Shown here: piece after piece, positions 25,791 to 38,944 of the stretch
Layout of the letters: each line of letters begins with the position of its first letter
Numbering within the stretch: position 1 is the first letter of the stretch
NCBI GenBank assembly: GCA_028023455.1
Contig: JAQFVV010012447.1
Coordinates: 1 to 64,000 of the forward strand
Source: Epiperipatus broadwayi
Taxonomy: Eukaryota > Onychophora > Udeonychophora > Euonychophora > Peripatidae
Direction: 5' to 3'
DNA length: 64,000 bases
Notes under the pieces: model-generated
Seen by the model: the letters and a program-made list of their open reading frames with translations, nothing else
What the model was told of the DNA's origin: nothing
The model's database searches: none
Translations under genes and position numbers: made by a program

Positions 25791-27534
25791 ATTAAATTTA
25801 ATTAAGCATCTCATTCACATCATCTTTTATTGCAAAGAAGATGAAAATGCAAGTAAATATGAAAAATGACATTTATGAGATTAAGTATTTCTGTAAAATT
25901 GATGCAAATCTTGCAAATAGCCACTACTAAAATTATTGAATATCTAAATATTTTTTTCTCAGGGGTAAAACAAAAAATGAAAACAATAAAATCCTCATCA
26001 ATAAGAAATATATTAATTTGATGAATATTGTCTTTTCTGTTGCTCTGTGAAGGGCTTTACAGTGAGATGCATAAGCCTTCTCAAATCCTATTTTTATAAT
26101 AAACCAAAAACAATTAAAAATATTTTTATGATGGATTTCTGTAGATTCCCAATAAAGCAATTGCAGTGTTATCTCATTTATTTTTCAATTTATATTTTAC
26201 TTAATCTTTAAATCAAATTATGGATATGTTATACAGTCCACAAACAATTCTATTTCTCTGAAACAGTTTTATAAATGTGAGTACAATTTTATCATGTCCA
26301 TATATAAAATTTTATTAAATAAAATACAAGTGCTTAATGAAATAAACATTTACTATGTAGAATAGTTAATACTATAGATGCAAATAAAATTTGTTCATGT
26401 AATATCTTAACCTTAAAAAAAACCTTAGCATTAGCTTTCATTTTTCGTAATGATTTATCCTATGTATGCATATGATAGATATAGGAGACAGATTCATAAA
26501 TTTGACAAAGATTCAAGAAAATCTGTAGTGACATTCAGAGAAAATATTATTGTCTCTCAATTATAATTCTCTCTACATAAAAACCTTGATTAACAAAAAT
26601 TATTAACAAATCCTTGATAATTAATAAAAGAAATCCTAAGATATTTAAAATAACTGTTGGCATGTGAGAAATTCTGTCAGGAATAATTTAATAACATACT
26701 GTATAAAATAGAAATTTTCCATTAATCTCACAATGTTATTTATTCTAACTATCTAACATTGAAAAGTTGTCATTCAATAAAAGATTAAAATAAAAGGTTT
26801 CAAAAACCAAGTTTAAGCCTTATCTAATTATTATACATGTAAATTAATATTATAACACAACTAAGTAATACTGACTTCTGAGATATCCAATAAATAAGTC
26901 TCAACAAGTAATGTTTAATATTAAATATAATTTATTTACAACAATTAAATAAAAATATACAAAATTCAGAATTAAATAATTTTGAAAATCAATAAAATTT
27001 ATAAATTGTCTTTGATTAAAAAAATCAGAGAATAGTATTTATTCAAATTTTTAAAACAATTATAATTAACCCTTAAACCACTAATTATATTATTGGTTGT
27101 ATGAGGTAAAAATCAAATCTTTTAATTGGCCAACTCACAAACTGAAGACAAAGCCTATTGTTAAAACATATTCGCCTATAATATTAAATTCAACTCAGAT
27201 ACGTTTATAAAAAGTATATTACTAATTTTTCAGGTTATGAAAGAGAATGAAAGTTCTTTCAAAAATAAATTGCTATTTATTTATTATAAAATATATTCAA
27301 TTTCGGCAAATATAAAGTGAATGTCTAAACAAAAAAGTGCTGACGCAAACGCTTTTTTTTAATTTTACATTATGGAAAAGTAAAGATTTCTTTTTGCTAA
27401 ATCTTAAATATTTTTACTAAAATCTTCAATATTTTTCGAAAATAATTTTGTTTTTTTAGTATATTTTTTAAAAAACTATTTTAATTTCTCATTTTATATT
27501 TTTTTAATATTTAAATTACATTCGAAATGAAAAT

Positions 27535-27850
27535 CTCAGCGTTTTTCTTTATTTTCTTTGATCAGGCGGTTTCTTTGTTCTTTCCAGCCAATCAGAATGT
27601 CTTTTTCGGCTGAGAGCCGGCTGACAAAGATTCTTCTTTGTTTAGTTTTAAATGCGGTTTTTTTGATTTTTTACTTGTAAAATAATTCGGAAGAGGGCAC
27701 CATCTTACAGAACTTTTAAAAACCTAATCAATAACTGTCAAACGAATATTCTACCATTAACACTAGCAGAATTAGAGTGACGTCAGATGTCGACGAGATG
27801 CCTCGTAAGAGGCGGTTGAAGGATATTTGAAGCTTAAAGAGAAAGGGAAG
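27535..27850. promoter_or_regulatory. Relatively GC-rich intronic block with CCAAT box and CRE palindrome
   Basis: Within very AT-rich flanks this block has a CCAATCAG box (27588-27595), a GGCTGAGAGCCGGC stretch (about 27608-27621), an exact TGACGTCA palindrome (27778-27785) and CCTCGTAAGAGG (about 27800-27811). CCAAT and CRE elements are common in metazoan core promoters, so an intronic promoter or enhancer is possible. No TATA box or downstream first exon is certain. It could instead be an old mobile element. Confidence 0.3.
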
Positions 27851-30042
27851 GGACTATTTCCATTAAAGTTACTTCAAATTCTTTTATTTTATTTTATTTA
27901 GGTATTTTTATGCTAATAAATTAATAAACATTTTCCAGAACACAAACAATACCTATATCATTTCATTGACTGAGATAATTATCTTTGCTTCACCTTTGAA
28001 ATCAATCAAGAACATTAATATAAAGAAACTTAATAAATTCATGATCAAATATATTTTGAATTATGTCATGTTAGATTCAGAATGTTAAAAAAAGTTAGAG
28101 TTTGATGGATAAATCACAGATTAGTCTGTTTCAAACTTGATAACTTTTTCTTTTTTTTTCCTTTGGCTTATTTTCATGTATTAAATTTAATTTATGAACT
28201 GTCCTTAAGGTACAGTAATAAAAGTTTATCTTGTATATAATTTTCTTTGTCCGAATATGAATTTAGTTGAATAATCAAAACCATAAATTATATATAATCA
28301 ATCAAATTCTCAATACTTCTAAATTTACCCCATAATTTCTTGAGCTATTGAATTAATAACTGTCAAGAATGTACAATCCACTCACAAATCACCCGAGGTG
28401 ATTTACGTGGGATTTCCACATTCTGATGTCACAGGGTAAACAATTTTTTTTATAGCCTGCTAAGATCAACTAGACACATGAGATTTATCACATTCTAATT
28501 GAACTATTGATTGCAAAATAATGTCAAATTTTAAAGATAATGAGACACTACAATTTATTTATATATACATTTTTATGACACACACATGAGAGCATAACTT
28601 GACTACTCTGTCAATTTATAAACAAGTTAATACAATTAGCTATTAATTTTATGGCTTCAATAATTAAATTACATACAGATCATAAACAGAGCAATATATT
28701 CTTAATTGTTTCTGAACAAATATAACTTGCTGCTTAGACTAATGATTACAACTAATTATTGTTATTATAGTTTTAAAATTTAAAAAAAACCTACAATTTG
28801 GGAATACACTGAATTCATTAACTATTTAAAGAACCAGACTATTATAAATAGTTTCAGATTGTAATACAGATAATTAACTAAGTTCTATATGTTCAAATGT
28901 AAAACATAAGAAAGCAATACCTGCATTATATTATTTATGAATAAATAAATGCATGTGAGTTCAGAGTACCTATACAATAGAAATTTTTGCTTATCTCATA
29001 CTATTGTAAAGATACTAAGCAAAAGAGTGACCAGCAATCACAAATGGTATCATCCAAGACATACCCACAAAATAACTAAGCAGATGATATATGGTAGGAA
29101 TGTTTATCTACCACATACCATTGCTGCAAGTGGATGGCAATCACAACTGTATAACAGTCATTTATGAATAAATAAAATATAAACCTCATATATAAACAAA
29201 ACAGCTTGAAATAAAGTTACAGATATCAATACACGCAAATTATCTTTCCCCAAAACTGTAGGGTATTTGCTTAAAACTGTAAACTATTAAAAGAAAATTA
29301 AAAAAAAAAACAATTTTAATATATTCTATCTATTGAAGGTGTACATATATATATATATATGCTGGCTTCACCATTCACTGTGAACTAGCTAAAGAAAGAC
29401 CTTAAGTCCAACCACAGTAAATGTATTTTAAACTAAATGATGACGAATGCACAAATAATTATATAGCAGGGAATGTCATAAATTAAAATTATTTAAAAGA
29501 TAGTAAGAAAATAGAAAGTTTAAATTATTATTTAGTTTTATTAAAGTGTGTTTTGACAAAAATTATAAAGTATAAACAGAAAAGATTGGATTGATAGATA
29601 AATGTAAATTCCTAAGAGAGCTTTAATTTAGAAAATCCATTAAATAAAAATTTAATTAAAAATGTTAGATAACGGGAAAATGGAACAATATGCATTGGAA
29701 TGTAAAAAGGCAATTAAGAAGAATATAAATAAAGAACGTTCCTTTTGTTCTCTCTCTTACACTTGCTGAAGCTTGCCTGCTCGACTAAAGAAAATCTTAG
29801 GTTGAAAAACCTAGTTGAAGGAAGTTTTGACTGAACAGATTTTGCTGAGGTCCATGGACATATATTCTGCTGTACAGTACCTAAAATCGTCGTGGGCCAT
29901 TTTAAACAATCAAGAATGTAATTGGAAATAACTTTTAAGTTGAATTGTGATTATCTTGTTGATTATATGCTTTGTCATAAAAACTTCAGTTAGATTTTGA
30001 ATATTTCAGTAGATCATGTGATTTTCATTTGAAATGTAATGG
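27851..30042. other. Intron 2, middle part
   Basis: AT-rich intronic DNA without a supported gene. The open frame at 28949-29167 has no splice context or recognisable motif. A short mixed-composition stretch at 29750-29900 was examined and could not be assigned. Confidence 0.5.
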
Positions 30043-30153
30043 TAGATTGTCAAAGCATTGGTGGTCAAGAGATCAGCAACAGCTGCTTTACAAGCAGTTG
30101 TTCTGGGTTAGCGGGTTCGCTTCCCAGCTGATGCTATGACACATGAGAAAAAA
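30043..30153 (+). mobile_element. tRNA-derived SINE with poly-A tail and target-site duplication
   Basis: The unit has an A-box-like TGGTCAAGAGATCAGCA, a B-box-like GGGTTCGCTTCCC and a short end ATGCTATGACACATGAG followed by an A run. It is bordered by an 11-bp direct repeat AAATGTAATGG at 30032-30042 and 30154-30164, so the insertion is intact. Three more copies lie at 30699, 43785 and 44472 (minus). The head resembles type II tRNAs (Ser/Leu style GGTGGCCAAGTGGTTAG in the 43.8-kb copy). It has no LINE-like tail beyond poly-A. Confidence 0.85.
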
Positions 30154-30698
30154 AAATGTAATGGCATATTTTTAGGAAAATCCAAATGATTAAAGATTAT
30201 AGTTTATTTATTAGTTAAATTATAAATTTATTTGACATTGGTTTTATTAGGTTACTGAAAATAGATTACAAAATCTTAGCTATCTTTGTGTTGTATTTTA
30301 AAGTTGTGTTTTTATGTTAAATCTCTAAATCAGATTGGGAAAAATTTTCCTTTTCATGAATTCTAAACACAAAAAACTATAAAATGGAATTACAGAAATA
30401 CTTCATTTTATTTATGTGTGTCACTAAAGTTACCGAATGTTCTTCTTAGGTGGACTTGTTTTATAATTTGATCTGTTTTTCAACCTCCCATATTTAAACA
30501 AAAACAATATTCTATTCTATATTATTGAATTTTAACTTTCAATTTTATATGAAGTAAAAAAAAAAAACATTGCTTGTTCACTGAAATGCCTACAGTAAAA
30601 TGGCAGTTTAAGAAAAAGTCATAGTACAAATAAGGTTTCAGAAACAAAGCAATTTCACTTGGGTTTGCAGTATAAAATTTAACTAAAAATAGAATAAT

Positions 30699-30804
30699 TG
30701 TCAAGCGTTGATAGCCAAGAGGTCATCACACCCGCCTTGCAAGCAAGTAGTTGGTTGCAGACGGGTGTGGGTTCGCGTCCCGGCCAATGTTATGACATAT
30801 GAAA
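30699..30804 (+). mobile_element. tRNA-derived SINE, second copy with target-site duplication
   Basis: It belongs to the same family as the 30.04-kb copy, with A box TTGATAGCCAAGAGGTCA, B box GGGTTCGCGTCCC and end ATGTTATGACATATGA plus an A run. A 13-bp direct repeat AAAATAGAATAAT flanks it (30686-30698 and 30805-30817). The duplication is perfect, suggesting a young insertion. Confidence 0.88.
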
Positions 30805-31001
30805 AAAATAGAATAATCAAACAAATTATCAGAATTTCTGGAGAGGTTGTTGGTTTACAATGAGTTATTTAAAAGTTATTTTACCTATATATATATATAT
30901 ATATATATGATAAACAAAAATGCAAAAAAAATTCACGCTTGCAAGCTGAATAGAAATTGTTTCATAAACGCTCAGAGTTTGTGTTCAGATCTAGTTTCTT
31001 T

Positions 31002-31059
31002 ATTCCTGTCTTTCACTGACGATAGCAAATAGCTTGAAATCATGATCTGAAAGTGGAAT
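31002..31059 (+). ncRNA. Hammerhead ribozyme (type I), satellite unit 1
   Basis: Core CUGACGA at 31016-31022 (position 7 of the core is variable, so C is allowed), GAA at 31036-31038 and C17 at 31047. Stem III is the palindrome AUCAUGAU (31039-31046), which cannot form a good hairpin alone but can pair between two molecules, as in known minimal type I hammerheads. Stem I: CUUUCA (31010-31015) pairs with UGAAAG (31048-31053), and AUUCC (31002-31006) with GGAAU (31055-31059), with an internal loop UGU/U between them. Stem II is short: AGC/GCU with loop AAAUA and a U-U mismatch at its base. Cleavage is predicted after 31047. Confidence 0.82.
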
Positions 31060-31410
31060 TATAGTTAGAGATAGTGAATACTAACTACTCTGACGTTTAT
31101 GTAAACAAAACATACGCTTGATTGGCAGTCTTGGTAGGACGCCATCTGTGGACATAAATACAAGCGTTAGCAAGTTTTTTAACTTGCATTTTTGTTTATC
31201 ATAAATGTACCTTTGAGGTCTTTCTTGCAATGATATAGATTGCAGAGGCTTCTACTATGTGGTGATGCTGAACTGAGATCAGACCCATGTAGCTATCTGG
31301 TTTGCTATGCTGAGTTTGAAGACATTACGTGTCTAAAAAATTCACGCTTGCAAGCTGAATAGAAATTGTTTCATAAACGCTCAGAGTTTGTGTTCAGATC
31401 TAGTTTCTTT

Positions 31411-31468
31411 ATTCCTGTCTTTCACTGACGATAGCAAATAGCTTGAAATCATGATCTGAAAGTGGAAT
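31411..31468 (+). ncRNA. Hammerhead ribozyme (type I), satellite unit 2
   Basis: Identical in all core and helix positions to unit 1, shifted by 409 bases. Predicted cleavage is after 31456, so cleavage at units 1 and 2 would release a 409-nt RNA. Confidence 0.82.
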
Positions 31469-31819
31469 TATAGTTAGAGATAGTGAATACTAACTACTCT
31501 GACGTTTATGTAAACAAAACATACGCTAGATTGGCAGTCTTGGTAGGACGCCATCTGTGGACATAAATACAAGCGTTAGCAAGTTTTTTAACTTGCATTT
31601 TTGTTTATCATAAATGTACCTTTGAGGTCTTTCTTGCAATGATATAGATTGCAGAGGCTTCTACTATGTGGTGATGCTGAACTGAGATCAGACCCATGTA
31701 GCTATCTGGTTTGCTATGCTGAGTTTGAAGACATTACGTGTCTAAAAAATTCACGCTTGCAAGCTGAATAGAAATTGTTTCATAAACGCTCAGAGTTTGT
31801 GTTCAGATCTAGTTTCTTT

Positions 31820-31877
31820 ATTCCTGTCTTTCACTGACGATAGCAAATAGCTTGAAATCATGATCTGAAAGTGGAAT
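31820..31877 (+). ncRNA. Hammerhead ribozyme (type I), satellite unit 3
   Basis: Same motif without change. CUGACGA begins at 31834 and the predicted cleavage follows 31865. Confidence 0.82.
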
Positions 31878-32228
31878 TATAGTTAGAGATAGTGAATACT
31901 AACTACTCTGACGTTTATGTAAACAAAACATACGCTTGATTGGCAGTCTTGGTAGGACGCCATCTGTGGACATAAATACAAGCGTTAGCAAGTTTTTTAA
32001 CTTGCATTTTCGTTTATCATAAATGTACCTTTGAGGTCTTTCTTGCAATGATATAGATTGCAGAGGCTTCTACTATGTGGTGATGCTGAACTGAGATCAG
32101 ACCCATGTAGCTATCTGGTTTGCTATGCTGAGTTTGAAGACATTACGTGTCTAAAAAATTCACGCTTGCAAGCTGAATAGAAATTGTTTCATAAACGCTC
32201 AGAGTTTGTGTTCAGATCTAGTTTCTTT

Positions 32229-32286
32229 ATTCCTGTCTTTCACTGACGATAGCAAATAGCTTGAAATCATGATCTGAAAGTGGAAT
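32229..32286 (+). ncRNA. Hammerhead ribozyme (type I), satellite unit 4
   Basis: Same motif without change. CUGACGA begins at 32243 and the predicted cleavage follows 32274. Confidence 0.82.
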
Positions 32287-32637
32287 TATAGTTAGAGATA
32301 GTGAATACTAACTACTCTGACGTTTATGTAAACAAAACATATGCTTGATTGGCAGTCTTGGTAGGACGCCATCTGTGGACATAAATACAAGCGTTAGCAA
32401 GTTTTTTAACTTGCATTTTTGTTTATCATAAATGTACCTTTGAGGTCTTTCTTGCAATGATATAGATTGCAGAGGCTTCTACTATGTGGTGATGCTGAAC
32501 TGAGATCAGACCCATGTAGCTATCTGGTTTGCTATGCTGAGTTTGAAGACATTACGTGTCTAAAAAATTCACGCTTGCAAGCTGAATAGAAATTGTTTCA
32601 TAAACGCTCAGAGTTTGTGTTCAGATCTAGTTTCTTT

Positions 32638-32695
32638 ATTCCTGTCTTTCACTGACGATAGCAAATAGCTTGAAATCATGATCTGAAAGTGGAAT
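32638..32695 (+). ncRNA. Hammerhead ribozyme (type I), satellite unit 5
   Basis: Same motif without change. CUGACGA begins at 32652 and the predicted cleavage follows 32683. Confidence 0.82.
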
Positions 32696-33046
32696 TATAG
32701 TTAGAGATAGTGAATACTAACTACTCTGACGTTTATGTAAACAAAACATACGCTTGATTGGCAGTCTTGGTAGGACGCCATCTGTGGACATAAATACAAG
32801 CGTTAGCAAGTTTTTTAACTTGCATTTTTGTTTATCATAAATGTACCTTTGAGGTCTTTCTTGCAATGATATAGATTGCAGAGGTTTCTACTATGTGGTG
32901 ATGCTGAACTGAGATCAGACCCATGTAGCTATCTGGTTTGCTATGCTGAGTTTGAAGACATTACGTGTCTAAAAAATTCACGCTTGCAAGCTGAATAGAA
33001 ATTGTTTCATAAACGCTCAGAGTTTGTGTTCAGATCTAGTTTCTTT

Positions 33047-33104
33047 ATTCCTGTCTTTCACTGACGATAGCAAATAGCTTGAAATCATGATCTGAAAGTG
33101 GAAT
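33047..33104 (+). ncRNA. Hammerhead ribozyme (type I), satellite unit 6
   Basis: Same motif without change. CUGACGA begins at 33061 and the predicted cleavage follows 33092. This last unit ends about 100 bases later in a TA repeat, so the array stops inside a unit. Confidence 0.82.
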
Positions 33105-33430
33105 TATAGTTAGAGATAGTGAATACTAACTACTCTGACGTTTATGTAAACAAAACATACGCTTGATTGGCAGTCTTGGTAGGATGCCATCTGTGGACAT
33201 ATATATATATAATGTTAAAGATTTCATGAATAAATAGTATAAAATATATTTTCTGAGTTCATATCCATGTGATTAGCCATAATATTGTAATAATATTTCT
33301 CCTAGATTATAGTTTCAGATATGGTATATTAATAAAATATTACTATTAATTACAGACCGATAAATCTAAAAAAATATTTTATATATGTTGTAAATAAAAT
33401 GACTTTTAAATAGCTCATCTCTAATGCCAT

Positions 33431-33650
33431 CACTCTTCCAGTGATGAAACTGATGAAAACCACAAGCTAGGAACTAGTCTGGGGATATTAGATGAGTAAA
33501 CCCTAGATAAGGATTTTATGTGCAAACCTTCTTGCATCCACTGGTTACTCTGGCTTGTACTGGTTGGCACTACTCTATGGAGAGTTTTGCCTTGGTTATA
33601 ATAGCTTATGTAAGCTTAGAGAATGGTGATCATGTGATGTTTAGTAATTT
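33431..33650 (+). mobile_element. Hammerhead-bearing repeat, family A, copy 2
   Basis: CTGATGA (33450-33456), a CCACAAG loop region, GGAAC in place of GAAAC, and TAGTC ending at 33479 form a slightly broken core. The body follows (GGGGATATTAGATGAG, then GGATTTTATG, then a GGCACTAC-CTATGGAGAGTTTTGCC block), and the tail GATCATGTGATGTTTAG ends near 33650. The G-for-A change in the GAAA element should weaken or abolish cleavage. It lies only about 230 bases downstream of the satellite array, in the same orientation and the same intron. Confidence 0.75.
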
Positions 33651-34791
33651 AAAGAATACACTATGTATAATATTTTGTTATAATATTATTTAACATTAAG
33701 GTTATATGGGAAGTGAGTGGAATTGTGGGTAATGTTTAGTTTAAATATGTTGTTATTTTGTAGTTCTTTATACTTAAGAAGTCTGCTTGTAGCATTAAAA
33801 CCATTGGTAGTGTTTAAGAGTTTGCTTTTCTGGTTGAATTGTGAATTTAGGATAATTTTGATTATTTTGTACTTGTATATCCATGATAAATATAAAATTC
33901 TATCAAAGATTATATTTTTAAAGTACTTACATATTAGCCTGGCAGTGAGATTTTGCATATATCTTAGTATGGTAATATTTATTTGAAACAATGATGACCT
34001 TTAACTCTTTATTGGAAATGATACAAATGTCAACTAACACACATTTCTATCTTTTGGAGAAATTATCTTCCACCAAACTAAATGTAATAAAAATTTAATT
34101 TTGAAAAATGGTCACCTATAACTTTACTAGATACGAAACAAACACATTTATGTTTTTTGCGAGAAATGATCTTCCAACAAGTAAACTTTTAACAATATAA
34201 ATTTATTACAAGTGGTGACCAAATTTCCAAAAAATAACTATGCAATTCTACTCATTTACAAAATGTTTTTTCATAGCATCACCACTGTGGACTGAAGTTT
34301 CTTATCTCGAACCATGTTCCATTACAAATACTCTCTTTCAACTCTTTTAACAATACTAAATGAAACATCACTATGGTTTGGCCATAAAATATTATTATTG
34401 TTAATGTGGTTAATTTGGACTTTATATACACATTTGTTTGCACTGGTGATTTTCATCATTGCCAGACTAGTATGTAAGCATTGTTTCTAATGATAATTAT
34501 TTTAATTTTCATTATCATTATAAAATAATTTCTTAATTTACCAATAGTGAATGAATGAACAAAAACATATTGTTTCAAAGCCGGGGATTGAAAAACTATA
34601 CATTAACATGATATTACAGCAAATAAAATTTGAATTCTTTATTGAATAATCGATATTTGAAGTTGTTTCTGCAGTTATTCCTACAAATGAATTAAGATCC
34701 ATGATTCAAACTTATTTACTTATAATATGATTACACCATTATTTATAAACAATGTTCACAATAATAATAATAATTATTATTTCTTTTTCAG

Positions 34792-34858
34792 AAGTAAATG
34801 AATATTTGTGGGACATTAAAATTGCTCAAATTAATCAGATCTTCATAAGTCAACGAGG
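34792..34858 (+). CDS. Host gene, exon c (short exon of repeat domain 2)
   Basis: This 67-nt exon has a good pyrimidine tract and CAG acceptor (TTCTTTTTCAG ending 34791) and a GTAAGT donor at 34859. It runs from phase 1 to phase 2 and joins exon b across a 10.3-kb intron in frame. It encodes VNEYLWDIKIAQINQIFISQ and one more residue. The length, phases and sequence style parallel exon a (70 nt). The residues WDIKIAQINQIFISQR line up with DLKIILVEQEMYVNRD. Confidence 0.78.
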
Positions 34859-34914
34859 GTAAGTTTTTTTTATGAATGTACTGTTAGTTATTATTTAACT
34901 TGTGCTCTTGATAT

Positions 34915-35410
34915 AAATAACTTGGTACTAAAAGAAAATATGCCTATGTGTTTGAAAAGGAAGGTTTTTAATAAATGTGTTTTACCAGTTCTTATTTATG
35001 TATCTGAGACTTGCATACTTAATAGAAGAGCAGTACAGAGACTTCAGACCCCTAAAAGAAGTATGGAGAGATGTATGTTAGGAGTAACAAGAAGAAATCA
35101 AAAATGCAATATATGGGTAAGAGAACAAACAGGTGATAGTGACCTTATTGAAACAATTAAAAGAATGGAGTTGGGCTGGAAATATTGCAAAAAGAGATGA
35201 TAATAGGTGAACAATTGAAATTGTAAACTGTATTCCAAGAGATTGTAAAAGATCCAAAAAGAGAGACACATATGAAATGGATGGATGAAATAAAAAAGTG
35301 TGCAGAGGTGGTGTGGAGAAGAGAAGCTAAATATCAGAGAAAATGGATTGACTTGGAGAAATCTTCATTCTGCAGTGGATTTATAATGGTTGTTGATGAT
35401 GATATTTGAA
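34915..35410 (+). mobile_element. RTE-like LINE, 3' fragment in intron 3
   Basis: The plus strand encodes CLKRKVFNKCVLPVLIYVSE and LNRRAVQRLQTPKRSMERCM, the same C-terminal block as at 8339-7690 minus. It then decays through stops to the family 3' end (AGAAATCTTCATTCTGCAGTGG). Its open frame of 92 codons belongs to the LINE, not to the host gene. It is inserted 57 bases after the exon c donor, leaving the donor intact. Confidence 0.88.
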
Positions 35411-35587
35411 TTATATGAGTAAAATTTAAAAGAATTTATTTTTTTGCAAGCAGTTGTATATGTTTATTACACTAATTGAGTCACATGGCTATCATATCTT
35501 TTCTACAACTGCACCTCTGTATTGTTAAACTTCAGTATTTAATAAATGCTAGATAATTGTGCTATTAAATTCATGTTTATTGCATGA

Positions 35588-35645
35588 CTATCGATATCCC
35601 CAGCCTAGATTCTGATTTATGGTCTTCATTCTGAGGATTTGATTC
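35588..35645 (-). mobile_element. Hammerhead-bearing repeat, family A, degenerate copy
   Basis: On the minus strand CAGAATGAAGACCATAAATC, then AGAATCTAGGC, then TGGGGATAT (35633 down to about 35592) aligns with the family A core and stem I strand, with several substitutions in invariant ribozyme bases. It is a short, inactive relic inside intron 3. Confidence 0.45.
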
Positions 35646-36047
35646 TAATGTAGCTGGATATTCTGAACACAACACACCTCTTATATAGAAATCAGAAAGT
35701 ACTGTGTGTGGATCTAATAACAGTATCATCAAGTATCTATAGATATTCAAACTTATAATCGGAACGGAATGAAGAGATTTGCTCCTAGCAGCATGTATAA
35801 ACTACAGCCGTGTGATATATTATTTAAATGAATATTTGTGAAGTAATCTGATATCAATTTGAAATAGTTTAATTATTTAATGAAAAATTAGATTTTAAAC
35901 ATAACTTACTTTGATTTTTTCTTTTAATGAACATTATGCTTATGAATTAATTTTATATAGCAGGATATTAAAAATTTTTTATTTTAATATTCACTTTTAA
36001 TAGGCATTTTTGATATGACTTTTTTTCTCATTTAAATTATTTTGTAG

Positions 36048-36286
36048 ACTTCCTGTGACTAATATCAAATATACAATAATTCCAAATATTTCTGAACCAG
36101 CTCGTGTATGGCTAGAAGCTCCCAGCTGGGACCAGATATCTTTTATTCTAAATGAACTTAACTTATCACCGTTTAATAATATATCCAGACAGCCTAACAG
36201 TGTACCTATTGTGGGTCATGTTAGTAAAACTAACCCACATAATGTGACAGATATCTTAAAGAAAGCATGGATTCAATCTAATTCTG
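36048..36286 (+). CDS. Host gene, exon d (long exon of repeat domain 2)
   Basis: The exon has exactly the length of exon b (239 nt) and the same phases (2 to 1). It has acceptor ATTTTGTAG (ending 36047) and donor GTAGGT (36287), and it follows exon c in frame. It encodes PVTNIKYTIIPNISEPARVW, LEAPSWDQISFILNELNL and PIVGHVSKTNPHNVTDILKK. Sequons at NIS (two), NLS and NVT again suggest an extracellular or luminal chain. Its W..., SWDQ, and KTNPHNVTDILKKAW features align with exon b's ELKQPNWTQ and NINPERLQIHLKNIW. A 2.2-kb tandem duplication begins only 10 bases after the donor. Family uncertain. Confidence 0.8.
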
Positions 36287-36295
36287 GTAGGTAGT

Positions 36296-38492
<2,197 letters not shown>

Positions 38493-38788
38493 AAACTGAT
38501 GTTTTATGTGTATATGTCAAATATTGAATTTGTAGTTTTTCCTACTTTAATGAGCACTTTGTCATATACTTTATATATATATCCATCCAGTCATCTTCCA
38601 GTCTATCCCTCTATCAGTCTCTTTGTATTCTTCTGTATTTAGCTCTATATGTCTGTTTAATCTATATGTCCGTCTATATCAGTTTGCCTACTAACATCTG
38701 TCTATTTATCTCTATCTATCTGCTTGTCTATGTATCCATTTTATCTTCTACCTACCTATCTATATATTCATTTATTCATCAGTATATT

Positions 38789-38863
<75 letters not shown>

Positions 38864-38876
38864 GTCTATCTGTCTA

Positions 38877-38944
<68 letters not shown>

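Larger units (their letters stand above)
24488..27534. other. Intron 2, left part
   Basis: The first part of the 10.3-kb intron between exons b and c. It holds short tandem repeats, a LINE fragment (25540-25790) and otherwise AT-rich DNA. No additional exon with matching phase could be supported. Alternating frames at 24492-24791 are low-complexity. Confidence 0.5.
30909..33200 (+). repeat. 409-bp satellite array (about 5.6 copies), retrozyme-like
   Basis: TTCACGCTTGCAAGCTG starts at 30932, 31341, 31750, 32159, 32568 and 32977, exactly 409 bases apart. Copies differ by only a few substitutions (for example near 31527, 32010, 32341, 32886 and 33185). Each unit contains a complete type I hammerhead motif in the plus orientation. 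Each full unit also has a GCAAGTT..AACTTGC hairpin (about 31171-31188 in the first). The array starts and stops inside TA repeats. The first 18 bases (ATGATAAACAAAAATGCAA, 30909-30927) are an inverted piece of sequence found at about 31183-31202. No open frame is conserved. The array sits in intron 2 of the host gene, in the sense direction. Confidence 0.95.

Noticed and set aside
31130-31155. CTCF-like motif (GCCATCTGTGG) repeated in each satellite unit
   Set aside because: The match to the known consensus is one base short and unsupported, so it is not annotated.
30909-33200. CRISPR-like array
   Set aside because: The repeated unit is 409 bp and identical throughout, with no unique spacers. 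The shorter minisatellites also lack spacers.
34922-35200. 92-codon open frame as a further host exon
   Set aside because: It encodes the LINE C-terminal block (CLKRKVFNKCVLPVL) and is a retrotransposon fragment in intron 3.
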